A stretch of 64,000 nt of DNA from NCBI RefSeq assembly GCF_001982635.1, contig NZ_MKFI01000005.1:186001-250000 (forward strand), written 5' to 3'. This document shows, piece by piece, positions 27,621 through 37,375 of this stretch (positions are counted from its first letter, which is position 1; each line of letters begins with the position of its first letter). A model generated the notes under the pieces. It did no database searches, was not told the origin of the DNA, and saw nothing but the letters and a program-made list of their open reading frames with translations. The DNA is from Bradyrhizobium mercantei. Its GTDB lineage: Bacteria; Pseudomonadota; Alphaproteobacteria; Rhizobiales; Xanthobacteraceae. The translations under genes and the position numbers were made by a program.

Positions 27621-30231
27621 TGACGATCCTCATGGGCACCACGATCACCTTGCGGACGGCTTTGCCGCCCAAGGCGGCTTTTACCGCATCGAGCGCCAAA
27701 ACGGCAGCCTCTATATCCGCATTTTGGGCGGTGCGTGGCACGGTAACATCACCTCGTTTTTTACCGTTGACCTGGACGACGAGGGTCACGCTGTCTTCGA
27801 CCAGCAAATCGCGTTCGATTTGCGGCCAATCGGCCTCGGAGACCAGCCCGGTCTGGCCCAGAACCACCCAGCATTCCTCGGCCAGATGCGGCATCATCGG
27901 CGAAAACAGCTGGACCAGGATGGTCGCGGCTTCCCGAACGGCCCAGGCGATGTCGGCCGCCGGCTTGTCGCCCTTCGCCAGCACCTCGGACAGCGCGTTG
28001 GCGAATTCGCGGATATGGGCGAGACAGACGTTGAAATGCAGCCGTTCGATCCCGGACGAGACCTTGTCGAGCGCGCCATGAGCCGCCTTGCGCAACGCCA
28101 GCGCCTCGGGACCAAAGGTTGCCGGCCGGGCCGCGGGGGCGGATTTGGCGATTTCGGCCGATTCGTTGACCAGCCGCCACAGCCGCTGCACGAAGCGGGA
28201 GGCGCCCTGCACGCGTTCGTCGCTCCAGATCACGTCGCGATCCGGCGGCGAGTCCGACAGCATGAACCAGCGCGCGACGTCGGCGCCATAGCTCGCGATG
28301 ATGTCGTCGGGGTCGACGGTGTTCTTCTTCGACTTCGACATCTTCTCGATCGGGCCGATCGCGATGTCCTCGCCGGTCGCCAGCAGCACCGCGCGGCGGT
28401 CATTGCCGGCGATCTCGACCTTCACCTCGGCCGGCGTGACCCAAGAGCCGTCGGCCTTCTGGTAGGTCTCGTGCACCACCATGCCCTGGGTGAACATGCC
28501 GGCGAATGGTTCACTCATGTCGATGTGGCCGGTCGCCTTCATCGCCCGGGTGAAGAAGCGGCTGTAGAGCAGATGCAGGATCGCATGCTCGACGCCGCCG
28601 ATATACTGGTCGACCGGCATCATCCGGTTGGCGACCGCGGGCGTGGTCGGCGCGGTCGTGTTCCACGGGTCGGTGAAGCGCGCGAAGTACCAGGACGAGT
28701 CCACGAAGGTGTCCATCGTGTCGGTTTCGCGCACCGCCTTGCCGCCGCACTTCGGGCAGCTGACGTGCTTCCAGGTCGGATGATGGTCGAGCGCGTTGCC
28801 GGGCTTGTCGAAGCTCACATCCTCCGGCAGCGTCACCGGCAGCTGGTCGTCGGGCACCGGCACCACGTCGCACTTGGGACAGTGGATCACCGGGATCGGG
28901 CAGCCCCAATAGCGCTGACGCGAAATGCCCCAGTCGCGCAGGCGGAAATTCACCTGCCGCTCGCCGACCGGCGCATTGCCGCGCAGCTCTGCTTCCAGAC
29001 GCTTCGCGACCTCTTCCTTAGCCTGATCGATGGTCATGCCGTCGAGGAAGCGCGAATTGATCATGCGGCCGTCGCCGTCATAGGCGACATCCGTGATCAC
29101 GAAGGTCTTCGGGTCCTGGCCCTCGGGGCAGACCACCGGCACGTTGCCGAGATCGTATTTGTTGACGAAGTCGAGGTCGCGCTGGTCGTGCGCCGGGCAG
29201 CCGAAGATCGCGCCGGTGCCGTATTCCATCAGCACGAAGTTCGCGACATAGACCGGCAGCTTCCAGCTCGGATCGAACGGGTGCACCGCCTTGATGCCGG
29301 TGTCGAAACCCTGCTTCTCGGCGGTGTCGATGATCGACTGCGCGGTGCCGATCTTCTTGATGTCGGCGATGAACTCCGCGAGCTTGGGGTTCTTGGCGGC
29401 AGCCGCCTGCGCCAGCGGATGATCCGCCGAGATCGCCATGAACTTGGCGCCGAACAGCGTGTCCGGCCGGGTCGTGAAGATCTTCAGCTCGGTCTCGCCG
29501 GCCGGTGTGGTGGCCGCATCAAGCGCGAAGCGGACCAGCAGGCCCTCGGAGCGGCCGATCCAGTTGCGCTGCATCAGCCGCACCTTGTCGGGCCAGCGAT
29601 CGAGGCCATCCAGCGCCTCCAGCAGCTCCTGCGAGTATTTCGTGATCTTGAAGACCCACTGGCTCATCTCGCGCTGTTCGACAACAGCGCCCGAGCGCCA
29701 GCCGCGGCCATCGATCACCTGCTCGTTAGCGAGCACGGTCATGTCGACCGGATCCCAGTTCAGCTTGCGCTTCTCGCGCTCGGCGAGACCGGCGGCCAGC
29801 ATGTCCAGGAACATCTTCTGCTGATGCTTGTAGTAGCTGGGGTCGCAGGTCGCGAATTCTCTGCTCCAGTCGAGCGACAGCCCGATCGACCGCAGCTGCT
29901 TCTTCATCGCCGCGATGTTGTCGTAGGTCCAGGCCTTCGGCGCCACCTTGCGCTCGATCGCGGCATTCTCCGCCGGCAGGCCGAACGCATCCCAGCCCAT
30001 CGGATGCAGCACGTTGTAGCCCCTCGCGCGCATGAAGCGAGCCAGCACGTCGCCGAGCGTGTAATTGCGGACATGACCGATATGGATGCGCCCCGACGGG
30101 TAGGGGAACATCTCGAGGACGTAGTATTTCGGCCGCTTATCGTCGTTCTTGGAGGCGAAGATCGCCTTTTCGTCCCACAGGCGTTGCCAGCGGGGTTCGG
30201 ATTCACGGGCGTTGTAGCGTTCGGCGGTCAT
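27607..30231 (-). CDS. leuS: Leucyl-tRNA synthetase
   Basis: LeuS charges tRNA-Leu. The 874-residue class I synthetase has the HIGH motif in YPSGRIHIGHVRNY (near residue 45), an editing (CP1) domain (about 230-430), and the Zn-type CPKC pairs HCPKCDVVP and SCPKCGGKA. DSSWYFARFTDP, the KMSKS motif in KMSKSKKNTVDP (near residue 635) and the anticodon-binding domain follow. Length is normal. A long antisense frame runs through it but has no family features. A tRNA-Leu substrate gene is at 45228. Confidence 0.97.
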   Translation of the reverse strand: MTAERYNARESEPRWQRLWDEKAIFASKNDDKRPKYYVLEMFPYPSGRIHIGHVRNYTLGDVLARFMRARGYNVLHPMGWDAFGLPAENAAIERKVAPKAWTYDNIAAMKKQLRSIGLSLDWSREFATCDPSYYKHQQKMFLDMLAAGLAEREKRKLNWDPVDMTVLANEQVIDGRGWRSGAVVEQREMSQWVFKITKYSQELLEALDGLDRWPDKVRLMQRNWIGRSEGLLVRFALDAATTPAGETELKIFTTRPDTLFGAKFMAISADHPLAQAAAAKNPKLAEFIADIKKIGTAQSIIDTAEKQGFDTGIKAVHPFDPSWKLPVYVANFVLMEYGTGAIFGCPAHDQRDLDFVNKYDLGNVPVVCPEGQDPKTFVITDVAYDGDGRMINSRFLDGMTIDQAKEEVAKRLEAELRGNAPVGERQVNFRLRDWGISRQRYWGCPIPVIHCPKCDVVPVPDDQLPVTLPEDVSFDKPGNALDHHPTWKHVSCPKCGGKAVRETDTMDTFVDSSWYFARFTDPWNTTAPTTPAVANRMMPVDQYIGGVEHAILHLLYSRFFTRAMKATGHIDMSEPFAGMFTQGMVVHETYQKADGSWVTPAEVKVEIAGNDRRAVLLATGEDIAIGPIEKMSKSKKNTVDPDDIIASYGADVARWFMLSDSPPDRDVIWSDERVQGASRFVQRLWRLVNESAEIAKSAPAARPATFGPEALALRKAAHGALDKVSSGIERLHFNVCLAHIREFANALSEVLAKGDKPAADIAWAVREAATILVQLFSPMMPHLAEECWVVLGQTGLVSEADWPQIERDLLVEDSVTLVVQVNGKKRGDVTVPRTAQNADIEAAVLALDAVKAALGGKAVRKVIVVPMRIVNVVG

Positions 30232-30656
30232 GAAATCGCAGGGATTTTAGTGGCTTTGGGTGGTTTTCGGGTCCCATCCGGGGACGGCGGACTAGGCCAC
30301 AAAAGCGCCTGCGGGGTCAACGGGTTGGGGTCTGCCAAATGCTCATGCCTTACCGCCGCCGCGGGGTAGGAGTGGCCAGGGCGGGGCACCTGCCAGGAAC
30401 CCGTTCAGTCGTCACCCGGCTTGCCGCCTCCGCTGATGCTCCGGCGCGCCTAAGACCGCAAGCCCCGTCGAAGTCTTGGCGTAGACGGGACCGGGTGACC
30501 CGGTACGCCGCGGACCATCGGCAGAATAACGGCTGTCTCTGGAATACTGGATCGCCCGGTCGAGCCGGGCGATGACAGCGGGGTTTGAGGCGCGACTGCA
30601 TTCCTGCTTCGCATGCCCTCAGGTGCACAATTGCGGACCGGGGAATGACGAGGGCC
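30232..30656. other. Intergenic region upstream of leuS
   Basis: These 425 bases hold the leuS promoter region and the 3' side of the metallo-hydrolase gene. Several short inverted repeats of intergenic type are visible (GGGTGACCCGG near 30490; CGGTCGAGCCGGGCGATGAC near 30558). No gene has family features or a supported start. Confidence 0.5.
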
Positions 30657-31601
30657 TCACACCGGCAGCTTCAGCTCCATCAGATCCTTCGCCACCACGA
30701 TCCGGCCCTTGAAATTCGTCTTCACGTCCCTGGTCCAGTCGTCGTCGGTCACTTGCGGATCGTCGCCGGGGACGAAATGGCTCAGCACCAGCGTCTTGAC
30801 GCCGGCGGCGGCTGCGATGCGGCCGACGTCTTCGGTCGAGGTGTGGCTGTCGAGCAGATGCTTCTTCAGGGTCGCGCCGTTCTTGGTCTTTGCGACCAGC
30901 CGATCGACCGCCGGAATGTAAAGGCATTCGTGCACCAGCACGTCGGCGCCCTTGGCGAACTCGGCAAGCTTCGGATTGTAGGCGGTGTCGCTGGAGAACA
31001 CGATGACGCCATCGGGGGTCTCGAACTTGTAAGCGAAGTTGTCCGTGATCGGTGGATGCGGTGTGCGGAACGCGGTGACGGTGACATCTGATGTCTTCAG
31101 CACCACGCCGTCGTCGGTGATGTCTTTCGCGATCAGGAGCTTTCGCGGATCGGGCCGGCCTTCGTCCTCGATCCGGGTCTCGACGTCGAACTTGTTCAGC
31201 TCCCAATATTCCTTTGTCATCGCCTCGATGCCCTTGGGACCGAACGAATGGATCGGCGTCGAGAGGCCGGCCGCCCAGGCGTTGTAGAACAAATTGCCGT
31301 ATTCGAGATTGTGATCGGAATGGTGATGGCTGATGAAGATGTACTTCACCGATGGGATCGGCACGCCGGCGCTGACCAGCTGGCGGCTGACGCCCATGCC
31401 GCAATCAATGACGAAGGGCGTGTCGTTGACGACGACGAGGTTGGCCGGATTGGACGCGCCGATGCCGACGCGCGGTCCGCCCTTGGTGCCGAGGAACACG
31501 ATGCGGGTGCGCGGTTTCGCATTTTGCGCGCGCACCACGGGCGCCGCCAGCATGGCGGCGCTACCGAGCGCCAGTTTCAGCGCATTGCGGCGATCGATCA
31601 T
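30657..31601 (-). CDS. Tat-exported metallo-beta-lactamase-fold hydrolase
   Basis: The 314-residue precursor begins MIDRRNALKLALGSAAMLAAP, a twin-arginine (Tat) signal with DRRNALK and an ARAQ-type cleavage site, so the folded enzyme should be periplasmic. The MBL fold has the metal-binding FISHHHSDHNLEYG (HxHxDH), a GVIVFSSDTAYNPKLAEFAKGADVLVHECLY segment and HTSTEDVGRIAAAAGVKTLVLSHFVPG. These resemble RNase Z/arylsulfatase-like hydrolases. The substrate is unknown. It is followed by a gap and leuS, and preceded by the TSUP gene. Confidence 0.85.
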   Translation of the reverse strand: MIDRRNALKLALGSAAMLAAPVVRAQNAKPRTRIVFLGTKGGPRVGIGASNPANLVVVNDTPFVIDCGMGVSRQLVSAGVPIPSVKYIFISHHHSDHNLEYGNLFYNAWAAGLSTPIHSFGPKGIEAMTKEYWELNKFDVETRIEDEGRPDPRKLLIAKDITDDGVVLKTSDVTVTAFRTPHPPITDNFAYKFETPDGVIVFSSDTAYNPKLAEFAKGADVLVHECLYIPAVDRLVAKTKNGATLKKHLLDSHTSTEDVGRIAAAAGVKTLVLSHFVPGDDPQVTDDDWTRDVKTNFKGRIVVAKDLMELKLPV

Positions 31602-31637
31602 CGTTTCTCTCCCGGGTCTTTTTTGACTGCTGCGAAC

Positions 31638-32414
31638 CTAGCCGCCGCGCAAAATGCCATCAAGCGCCGGCAGGCCGACGATGACGGCGGCCGCTATCAG
31701 TGCATAGCAGATCGCACGAAACACCTGCTCGCTGGCCTTGCCGAACAGCGAGGCGCCGAACCAGACGCCGATGCCGTAGATCGGACCCACGATCAGCGAG
31801 AACTTGACCGACTCGATCGTGATCAATCCGGTGAACCAGTAGCTGACCAGCGAGAAGAAATCCGAGGCGCCGAAGAACAGCACGATGTTGGCGCGCGAGA
31901 TCACCGACGAGATCGGGCGTCCCAGCCAGTAGGCGACGATCGGCGGGCCGCCGGTCTGCGCGAGGCCGCTGCAGAAGCCGGAGAGGCCGCCGACGCCGAT
32001 CGAGAGCGCGGTGTGGTCCTTGCCGTGATAGCGCCAGCCCGACAGCAGCAGCACGAGCAGCGCCGCGACGAAGCAGGAGATGATCCAGCGCGTGGTCACG
32101 GGCTCGAGCACGGTCAGGAAATAGGTGCCGATGGGAACGCCGACCAGCGCGCCGGCGACCATCACGGCGGTGGCCTTGCGATCGGCATGGGTCCAGGCGT
32201 TCGGCAGCAGCGGCGTCGCAGCGACGAAGTCGATGATCAGCAGCAGTGCCGCCACCAGCCGCGGCGCCGCGACGCTGCTCGCCAGCGGCATGAAGATCAG
32301 CGCCGAGCCGAAGCCCGAGAAGCCGCGTGCCGTGCCCGATACAAACGCGATCGCGCAGATCGCAAGCGCGATGCTGGTCGAGATGTCGGAGGGGATGAGG
32401 GTGAGGGAGGTCAT
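31638..32414 (-). CDS. TSUP family (TauE/SafE) sulfite or organosulfur exporter-like permease
   Basis: The 258-residue protein has about eight hydrophobic segments and the TSUP features GTARGFSGFGSALIFMPLAS near residue 30 and a repeated GVGGLSGFCSGLAQTGGPP motif. The family moves sulfite, sulfoacetate or related anions. The substrate cannot be told from the sequence. It lies 36 bases upstream of the MBL hydrolase on the same strand, so the two could be cotranscribed; a functional link is only a guess. Confidence 0.85.
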   Translation of the reverse strand: MTSLTLIPSDISTSIALAICAIAFVSGTARGFSGFGSALIFMPLASSVAAPRLVAALLLIIDFVAATPLLPNAWTHADRKATAVMVAGALVGVPIGTYFLTVLEPVTTRWIISCFVAALLVLLLSGWRYHGKDHTALSIGVGGLSGFCSGLAQTGGPPIVAYWLGRPISSVISRANIVLFFGASDFFSLVSYWFTGLITIESVKFSLIVGPIYGIGVWFGASLFGKASEQVFRAICYALIAAAVIVGLPALDGILRGG

Positions 32415-32485
32415 GGGAAGGCAATGAGGTTCAACTAGCTACGCGAAAATTGCACTCATGCCGAAAGGCCATTCTATTGGACCCG

Positions 32486-32614
32486 TCATCCCCGTGCGAA
32501 GGCTTTGCCTTCGTCGCTGGAGGTGCGAGCGAAGCGAGCCTCGAAGGATGCACGGCCACAGACGGGCCGTCGATCCTTCGAGACGCGCGCAAGTGCGCGC
32601 TCCTCAGGGTGACG
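32486..32614. repeat. Intergenic repeat, family E (TCGAAGGATG type)
   Basis: A region of nested inverted repeats holds GCGAAGCGAGCCTCGAAGGATG and a distal CGATCCTTCGAGACG...CCTCAGGGTGACGG. A shorter related copy is at 39511-39610. It lies between TSUP and pheT, which both run leftward. Confidence 0.6.
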
Positions 32615-32641
32615 GTGTTCGCTCCGTGCGACTTTGCGGCG

Positions 32642-35050
32642 TCACGCCCGCAGCGTGCCGCCGGTCTTCTTCGTCACCTCGGCGACGACCTTGGCCGCAA
32701 CCGCGTCGATCTCCTGGTCGGTCATGGTCTTCTCGCGCGGCTGGATCGTCACCGCGATCGCGATCGACTTCTTGTCGGGATCGATGCCCTTGCCCTCATA
32801 GACGTCGAACACGGTGACGTCAGTGACCAGCTTCTTGTCGACGTTCTGCGCCGCGCGGACGATGTCGCCCGCCTTGACGCTGCGATCGACGATGAAGGCG
32901 AAATCGCGCGACACCGTCTGGAATGCCGAGAGCTCCAGCACCGGCTTGGCGCGCGTCGCCCGCTGCTTGCCTTGCGGGATACGCTCGAGGATCACCTCGA
33001 ACACGATCATCGGGCCGTCGGCGCCGAGCGCCTCGGCCGCACGCGGATGCAACTCGCCGAACCAGCCGAGCACATTCTGCGGCCCGATCTGGATGGTGCC
33101 GGAGCGTCCGGGATGCAGCCAGGCAGGCCCTCCCGGCACGATCTGCAGCGCCTGCATCGGCGCGCCGGCGGCCGCCAGCACGGCGAAGGCGTCGGCCTTG
33201 GCATCCATCGCATCCGCCGTGGCCGAGCCGGTCCAGTGCCGTCCCAGCCCGTTCGACGAGGCGTAGCCGTGGCGTACGCCCGAAGCTGCCACCAGCTGGT
33301 CCTCGGGCTTGTCGCCGCGGAACACCTGGCCGACCTCGAACAGCGCGACATCGGAAGTGCCGCGATTGATATTGGCCTGAACGGCGGCGACGAGGCCGGG
33401 CAGCAGGCTCGGCCGCATGTCGGAGAGGTCGGCTGCGATCGGATTGGCGAGCACGAGCTCGCTCTGGCCGCCGCCGAACAGTTTTGCCGCATCATTGGTG
33501 ATGAACGACCAGGTGACGGCTTCCACCATGCCGCGGGCCCCGAGCGCGCGCTTGGCGCGGCGGGTGCGCAGCTGCATCGGCGTCAGCACCGGCTTGCGCG
33601 GCTCTTCGCCACGCTCGAACGGCGTCATCGGCACCTTGTCGACGCCGACAATGCGCACGATCTCCTCGACGATATCGGCCTTGCCCTGCACGTCGGTGCG
33701 CCAGGACGGGATTGCGATCTTCACGACCGGGCCGTTGCCGGCCAGCATGAAGCCGAGCCGGGTGAGGATCAGCTTGACCTCGACCAGCGGCACCTCGATG
33801 CCGGCAAGACGCTTCACCTCGCTGAGCGGGAAATCGATGATGCGATCCTCGCCGAACTGCTTGCCGACCACGACGTTCTCGGACGGCGTGCCACCGCACA
33901 ATTCCAGCACCAGTCTGGTCGCGAGCTCGAGCCCGGGCACCATGAAGGCCGGATCGACGCCGCGCTCGAAGCGATAGCGCGCGTCCGAATTGATGCCGAG
34001 CTTGCGGCCGGTCTGCGCGATGTTGATCTCGTTCCAGAGCGCCGATTCGATCAGTACGTCTGTCGTGTTGTCGTCGCAGCCCGAGGCCTCGCCGCCCATG
34101 ATGCCCGCGAGCGATTCGACGCCGTGCTCGTCGGCGATCACGCAGATGTTGCTGTCGAGCGTGTAGGTACGGCCATCGAGCGCCAGCAGCGTCTCGCCGT
34201 CCCTGGCACGTCGGACGGTGAGGTTGCCCTGCACCTTCTTGGCGTCGAACACGTGCAGCGGGCGGGCGCGGTCGTAGGTCATGAAGTTGGTGATGTCGAC
34301 CAGCGCGTTGATCGGGCGCAGGCCGATCGAGGTCAGCCGCTTCTGCAGCCATTCCGGCGACGGACCGTTCTTGACGCCGCGCACCAGCCGTAGCGCGAAG
34401 CCCGGGCACAGCGTGGCGTCTTCCACCTTCACCTCGACCGGGCAGGCGAATTCGCCCCTGATCGGCTTGATGCCGGGATCCCTGAACTTGCCCATGTCGG
34501 CGGCGGCGAGATCGCGCGCGATGCCGTGCACGCCGGTGCAGTCCTGCCGGTTCGGCGTCAGATTGATCTCGATGACGGGATCGCCGAGCCCGGCCCAGTC
34601 AGCATAGCCCTTGCCGAGCGGCGCGTCGGTCGGCAGCTCCATGATGCCGTCATGGTCTTCGGAGATCTGCAATTCGGCGGCCGAGCACAGCATGCCGCGG
34701 CTCTCGACACCGCGGATCGTGCCGATGCCGAGCGTGATGTCCTTGCCGGGGATGTAGGTGCCGGGCGGCGAGAACACGCTGATCAGCCCGGCGCGCGCAT
34801 TCGGCGCACCGCACACCACCTGCACCGGCGCGCCGCCGTCACCGGTGTCGACCATGCAGACCCGCAGCCGGTCGGCATTCGGATGCTGCTCGGCCGAGAT
34901 CACGCGCGCGATGGTGAACGGCGAAAGCGCCTTCGCCTTGTCCTCGATGTTCTCGACCTCGAGCCCGATCATGGTGAGCTTGTCGGCGAGCTTGTCGAGC
35001 GGCTCGTCGGTCTCGAGATGTTCCTTCAGCCAGGAGAGGGTGAACTTCAC
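32642..35050 (-). CDS. pheT: Phenylalanyl-tRNA synthetase beta subunit
   Basis: PheT is the large subunit of the alpha2beta2 PheRS. The 802-residue protein has an N-terminal tRNA-binding OB domain (VISAEQHPNADRLRVCMVDTG, near residue 50), the B3/B4 editing domain with RPINALVDITNFMTYDRARPLHVFDA, B5, the catalytic-like domain and a C-terminal anticodon-binding (FDX-ACB) domain ending KKTGGTLRA. The start is a GTG. It follows pheS with a 115-base gap on the same strand. Confidence 0.97.
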   Translation of the reverse strand: MKFTLSWLKEHLETDEPLDKLADKLTMIGLEVENIEDKAKALSPFTIARVISAEQHPNADRLRVCMVDTGDGGAPVQVVCGAPNARAGLISVFSPPGTYIPGKDITLGIGTIRGVESRGMLCSAAELQISEDHDGIMELPTDAPLGKGYADWAGLGDPVIEINLTPNRQDCTGVHGIARDLAAADMGKFRDPGIKPIRGEFACPVEVKVEDATLCPGFALRLVRGVKNGPSPEWLQKRLTSIGLRPINALVDITNFMTYDRARPLHVFDAKKVQGNLTVRRARDGETLLALDGRTYTLDSNICVIADEHGVESLAGIMGGEASGCDDNTTDVLIESALWNEINIAQTGRKLGINSDARYRFERGVDPAFMVPGLELATRLVLELCGGTPSENVVVGKQFGEDRIIDFPLSEVKRLAGIEVPLVEVKLILTRLGFMLAGNGPVVKIAIPSWRTDVQGKADIVEEIVRIVGVDKVPMTPFERGEEPRKPVLTPMQLRTRRAKRALGARGMVEAVTWSFITNDAAKLFGGGQSELVLANPIAADLSDMRPSLLPGLVAAVQANINRGTSDVALFEVGQVFRGDKPEDQLVAASGVRHGYASSNGLGRHWTGSATADAMDAKADAFAVLAAAGAPMQALQIVPGGPAWLHPGRSGTIQIGPQNVLGWFGELHPRAAEALGADGPMIVFEVILERIPQGKQRATRAKPVLELSAFQTVSRDFAFIVDRSVKAGDIVRAAQNVDKKLVTDVTVFDVYEGKGIDPDKKSIAIAVTIQPREKTMTDQEIDAVAAKVVAEVTKKTGGTLRA

Positions 35051-35165
35051 GGCTGCATGCCTCGGTTCTTGTTGGTGTTGACTACTTGCGCCGGCGGTAG
35101 GGCTCCCTCCCCCGCAAGGGGGGAGGGAACGGAGAGAGCGCGCCGTGGGTCAAGGAGAACCAGAC

Positions 35166-36248
35166 TCACGAACTCAATCCCCCCGCGATGGTCGGGATGT
35201 CGAGCGGCTTGAAGCCGTAATGGTTGAGCCAGCGGACGTCGTTCTCGAACAGCTGGCGGAGATCGGCGATGCCGTATTTCAGCATCGTGATGCGGTCGAG
35301 GCCCATGCCCCAGGCAAAACCCTGGTAGACGTCGGGATCGATGCCGCAGGCGCGCAGCACGTTCGGGTGCACCATGCCGCAGCCGAGGATCTCCATCCAG
35401 TCCTCGCCCTCGCCGAAGCGGATCTCGCCCTTGTCGCGACGGCACTGGATGTCGACCTCGAGCGACGGCTCGGTGAACGGGAAGAACGACGGCCGGAACC
35501 GCATGTTGATGTGGTCGACCTCGAAGAACGCCTTGCAGAACTCGTGCAGGATCCATTTGAGGTGGCCGAGATGCGAACCCTTGTCGATCACGAGCCCTTC
35601 GACCTGGTGGAATTGCGGCGTATGCGTCGCATCGGAGTCGATGCGATAGGTGCGGCCCGGGCAGATGATGCGGATCGGCGGCTTCTGGCTCAGCATCGTG
35701 CGCACCTGCACCGGCGAGGTGTGGGTACGCAGCAGCATGCGCGAGCCGTCGTCCTTCGGATTGAAGAAGAAGGTGTCGTGCATCTCGCGAGCAGGATGCC
35801 CGATCGGGAAGTTCAGCTTGGTGAAGTTGTAATCGTCGGTCTCGATGTCGGGACCTTCGGCGATCGCAAAACCCATGTCGGCGAAGATGGTGTTGACCTC
35901 GTCGAACACCTGGCTCAGCGGATGGATGCGGCCGGTCTCGGCCGGTGCCTCGCGCAGCGGCAGCGTGACGTCGATGGTCTCGGCGGCGAGGCGCGCATCG
36001 AGCGCGGCCGCCTTCAGCACGTCGCGCCTGGCTGCGAGCGCCTGCGTCACCGCATCCTTGGCGAGGTTGATCTTCGCGCCCTCGGTCTTGCGCTCCTCCG
36101 GCGACATCTTGCCGAGGGTGGCGAGCAAGGCCGAGATCGAGCCCTTCTTGCCGAGCGCCGAGACCCGCACCGCCTCGAGAGCGGCTTCGTCAGCGGCCGA
36201 GGCGATCTGGTCGAGGATGGATTGTTCGAGCGTTGCGAGGTCGGACAC
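35166..36248 (-). CDS. pheS: Phenylalanyl-tRNA synthetase alpha subunit
   Basis: PheS is the catalytic subunit of PheRS. The 360-residue sequence has an N-terminal coiled coil and class II motif 2 in FRPSFFPFTEPSLEVDI. HPLSQVFDEVNTIFADMGF and the motif 3 segment GFAWGMGLDRITMLKYGI also match. I chose the GTG at 36248 because the AGGA site is seven bases away and the family starts there; a TTG two codons upstream is too close to the site. The infC-rpmI-rplT-pheS-pheT order is a conserved bacterial cluster, here interrupted by a small plus-strand gene. Confidence 0.96.
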   Translation of the reverse strand: MSDLATLEQSILDQIASAADEAALEAVRVSALGKKGSISALLATLGKMSPEERKTEGAKINLAKDAVTQALAARRDVLKAAALDARLAAETIDVTLPLREAPAETGRIHPLSQVFDEVNTIFADMGFAIAEGPDIETDDYNFTKLNFPIGHPAREMHDTFFFNPKDDGSRMLLRTHTSPVQVRTMLSQKPPIRIICPGRTYRIDSDATHTPQFHQVEGLVIDKGSHLGHLKWILHEFCKAFFEVDHINMRFRPSFFPFTEPSLEVDIQCRRDKGEIRFGEGEDWMEILGCGMVHPNVLRACGIDPDVYQGFAWGMGLDRITMLKYGIADLRQLFENDVRWLNHYGFKPLDIPTIAGGLSS

Positions 36249-36468
36249 GGTCAATTCCTGCGCTTGAGCGGAGCATGGCCTGGCGGGAAGAACCGGGAAG
36301 CGAACCGGCCTCCGCCTTGCGGACCACGCGCCAAAATGCGGCTGGGTTGTCGCCGCCCGAAGGCGGTAACGTCAAGCAAAAAGCCGGTCATTTCGCCCTC
36401 ATGGCCGGCTGCATTGAACCCGGCGCGGAGACCGGGCTACCCAAGGGGAGCTGAAGGAGACCCACGCG

Positions 36469-36879
36469 ATGTTGCTGCGATCTTGCCTGGCCGTGCCGGC
36501 GGTCCTGTTGATGCTCGGAACGGCGCAGGCCGCGACCGGGGAATGCCCCGCCAAATCGACCCAGATGGACGACATCATCGCGGAGCTCGAGAAGGCGCCG
36601 AGCTGCAACCGCGCGATGAAGGTTTTCGAGGCGTGCGAATACGGCGCCAGCGGTGACGTCCAGTTCGGTGCCGTGGTCGAGAAGAAATGCGAGGCAGACT
36701 TCCTGCCCGGCCTCGGAGCGTCGCAGAAGAAGGCCTATGCCAGCCAGCTCAAGCGCTGTGACCACAAATACGACAACGAAAGCGGCACCATGTACCGCTC
36801 GTTCACAGCATTCTGCCGGGCGATCGTCGCCCAGCGCTTTTCGCAGAAGGGGCTGAAAGCGGGCTCGAAAGCCCGCTAG
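36469..36879 (+). CDS. Small secreted protein, unknown
   Basis: The 136-residue precursor has a clear signal peptide (MLLRSCLAVPAVLLMLGTAQAA, cleavage near residue 21) and five cysteines in the mature part that may form disulfides. It is helical and charge-rich. I recognise no domain. It lies on the plus strand between pheS and rplT, which run leftward, so it must have its own promoter (36249-36468). The reading frame ends inside a terminator hairpin. Confidence 0.75.
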   Translation: MLLRSCLAVPAVLLMLGTAQAATGECPAKSTQMDDIIAELEKAPSCNRAMKVFEACEYGASGDVQFGAVVEKKCEADFLPGLGASQKKAYASQLKRCDHKYDNESGTMYRSFTAFCRAIVAQRFSQKGLKAGSKAR

Positions 36880-36890
36880 GCCTTTTATTT
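36859..36890 (+). terminator. Intrinsic terminator overlapping the end of the 36469-36879 gene
   Basis: Stem GCGGGCT / AGCCCGC with a CGAA loop (36859-36876) forms the last codons of the upstream gene and is followed by TAGG and CCTTTTATTT. The stop codon lies between stem and T-run. Confidence 0.7.
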
Positions 36891-36939
36891 GAGCATGATC
36901 TGATCGGAAAACCGGTACCCACTTTTCCGGATCATGCTC
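36891..36939. repeat. Dispersed palindromic repeat, family A
   Basis: GAGCATGATC...GATCATGCTC inverted repeat with internal CGGAAAACCGGTACCCACTT. It lies between the convergent 36469 gene and rplT. Copies related to it are at 5036-5079 and 52658-52727. Confidence 0.8.
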
Positions 36940-36942
36940 AGA

Positions 36943-37302
36943 TCAGGCCGCGAGGGCGGCCTTGGCCTTCTCGGCGATCGCCTGGAACGCCACCGGCTCG
37001 TGGATCGCGAGATCCGACAGCACCTTGCGGTCGACGACGACGCCCGACTTGGACAGGCCGTTGATGAACACGCTGTAGGTCATGCCGAACGGACGGACCG
37101 CGGCGTTGATACGCTGGATCCAGAGCGCGCGGAAGGTGCGCTTCTTGCGCTTGCGATCGCGGAAGGCGTACTGGCCGGCCTTTTCGACGGCCTGCTTGGC
37201 GACGCGGATGGTGTTCTTGCGACGGCCGTAGTAGCCCTTGGCGGCCTTGTAGACTTTCTTGTGCTTGGCGTGAGCGGTCACACCGCGTTTGACGCGAGAC
37301 AT
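36943..37302 (-). CDS. rplT: 50S ribosomal protein L20
   Basis: L20 is an early-assembly ribosomal protein that binds 23S rRNA. The 119-residue sequence is complete: SRVKRGVTAHAKHKKVYKAAKGYYGRR, then FRDRKRKKRTFRALWIQRINAAVRPFGM. Basic, typical length. It is the third gene of the infC-rpmI-rplT cluster, 73 bases after rpmI. Confidence 0.98.
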   Translation of the reverse strand: MSRVKRGVTAHAKHKKVYKAAKGYYGRRKNTIRVAKQAVEKAGQYAFRDRKRKKRTFRALWIQRINAAVRPFGMTYSVFINGLSKSGVVVDRKVLSDLAIHEPVAFQAIAEKAKAALAA

Positions 37303-37375
37303 GACGGAAATCCTTGAGATCTAGAAGAGACGGGGCGCCGCGCAGACGCGGCAGGGTTCAAGCGAATGAGCGCGA

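Noticed and set aside
27394..30369. A 991-codon plus-strand open frame over leuS and lptE
   Set aside because: It is antisense to an unmistakable LeuS with HIGH and KMSKS motifs; such long antisense frames arise in high-GC DNA. The translation has no family features.
32450..34393. A 647-codon plus-strand open frame over pheT
   Set aside because: Antisense to PheT; low-complexity His/Arg/Asp-rich translation, no motif and no supported start.
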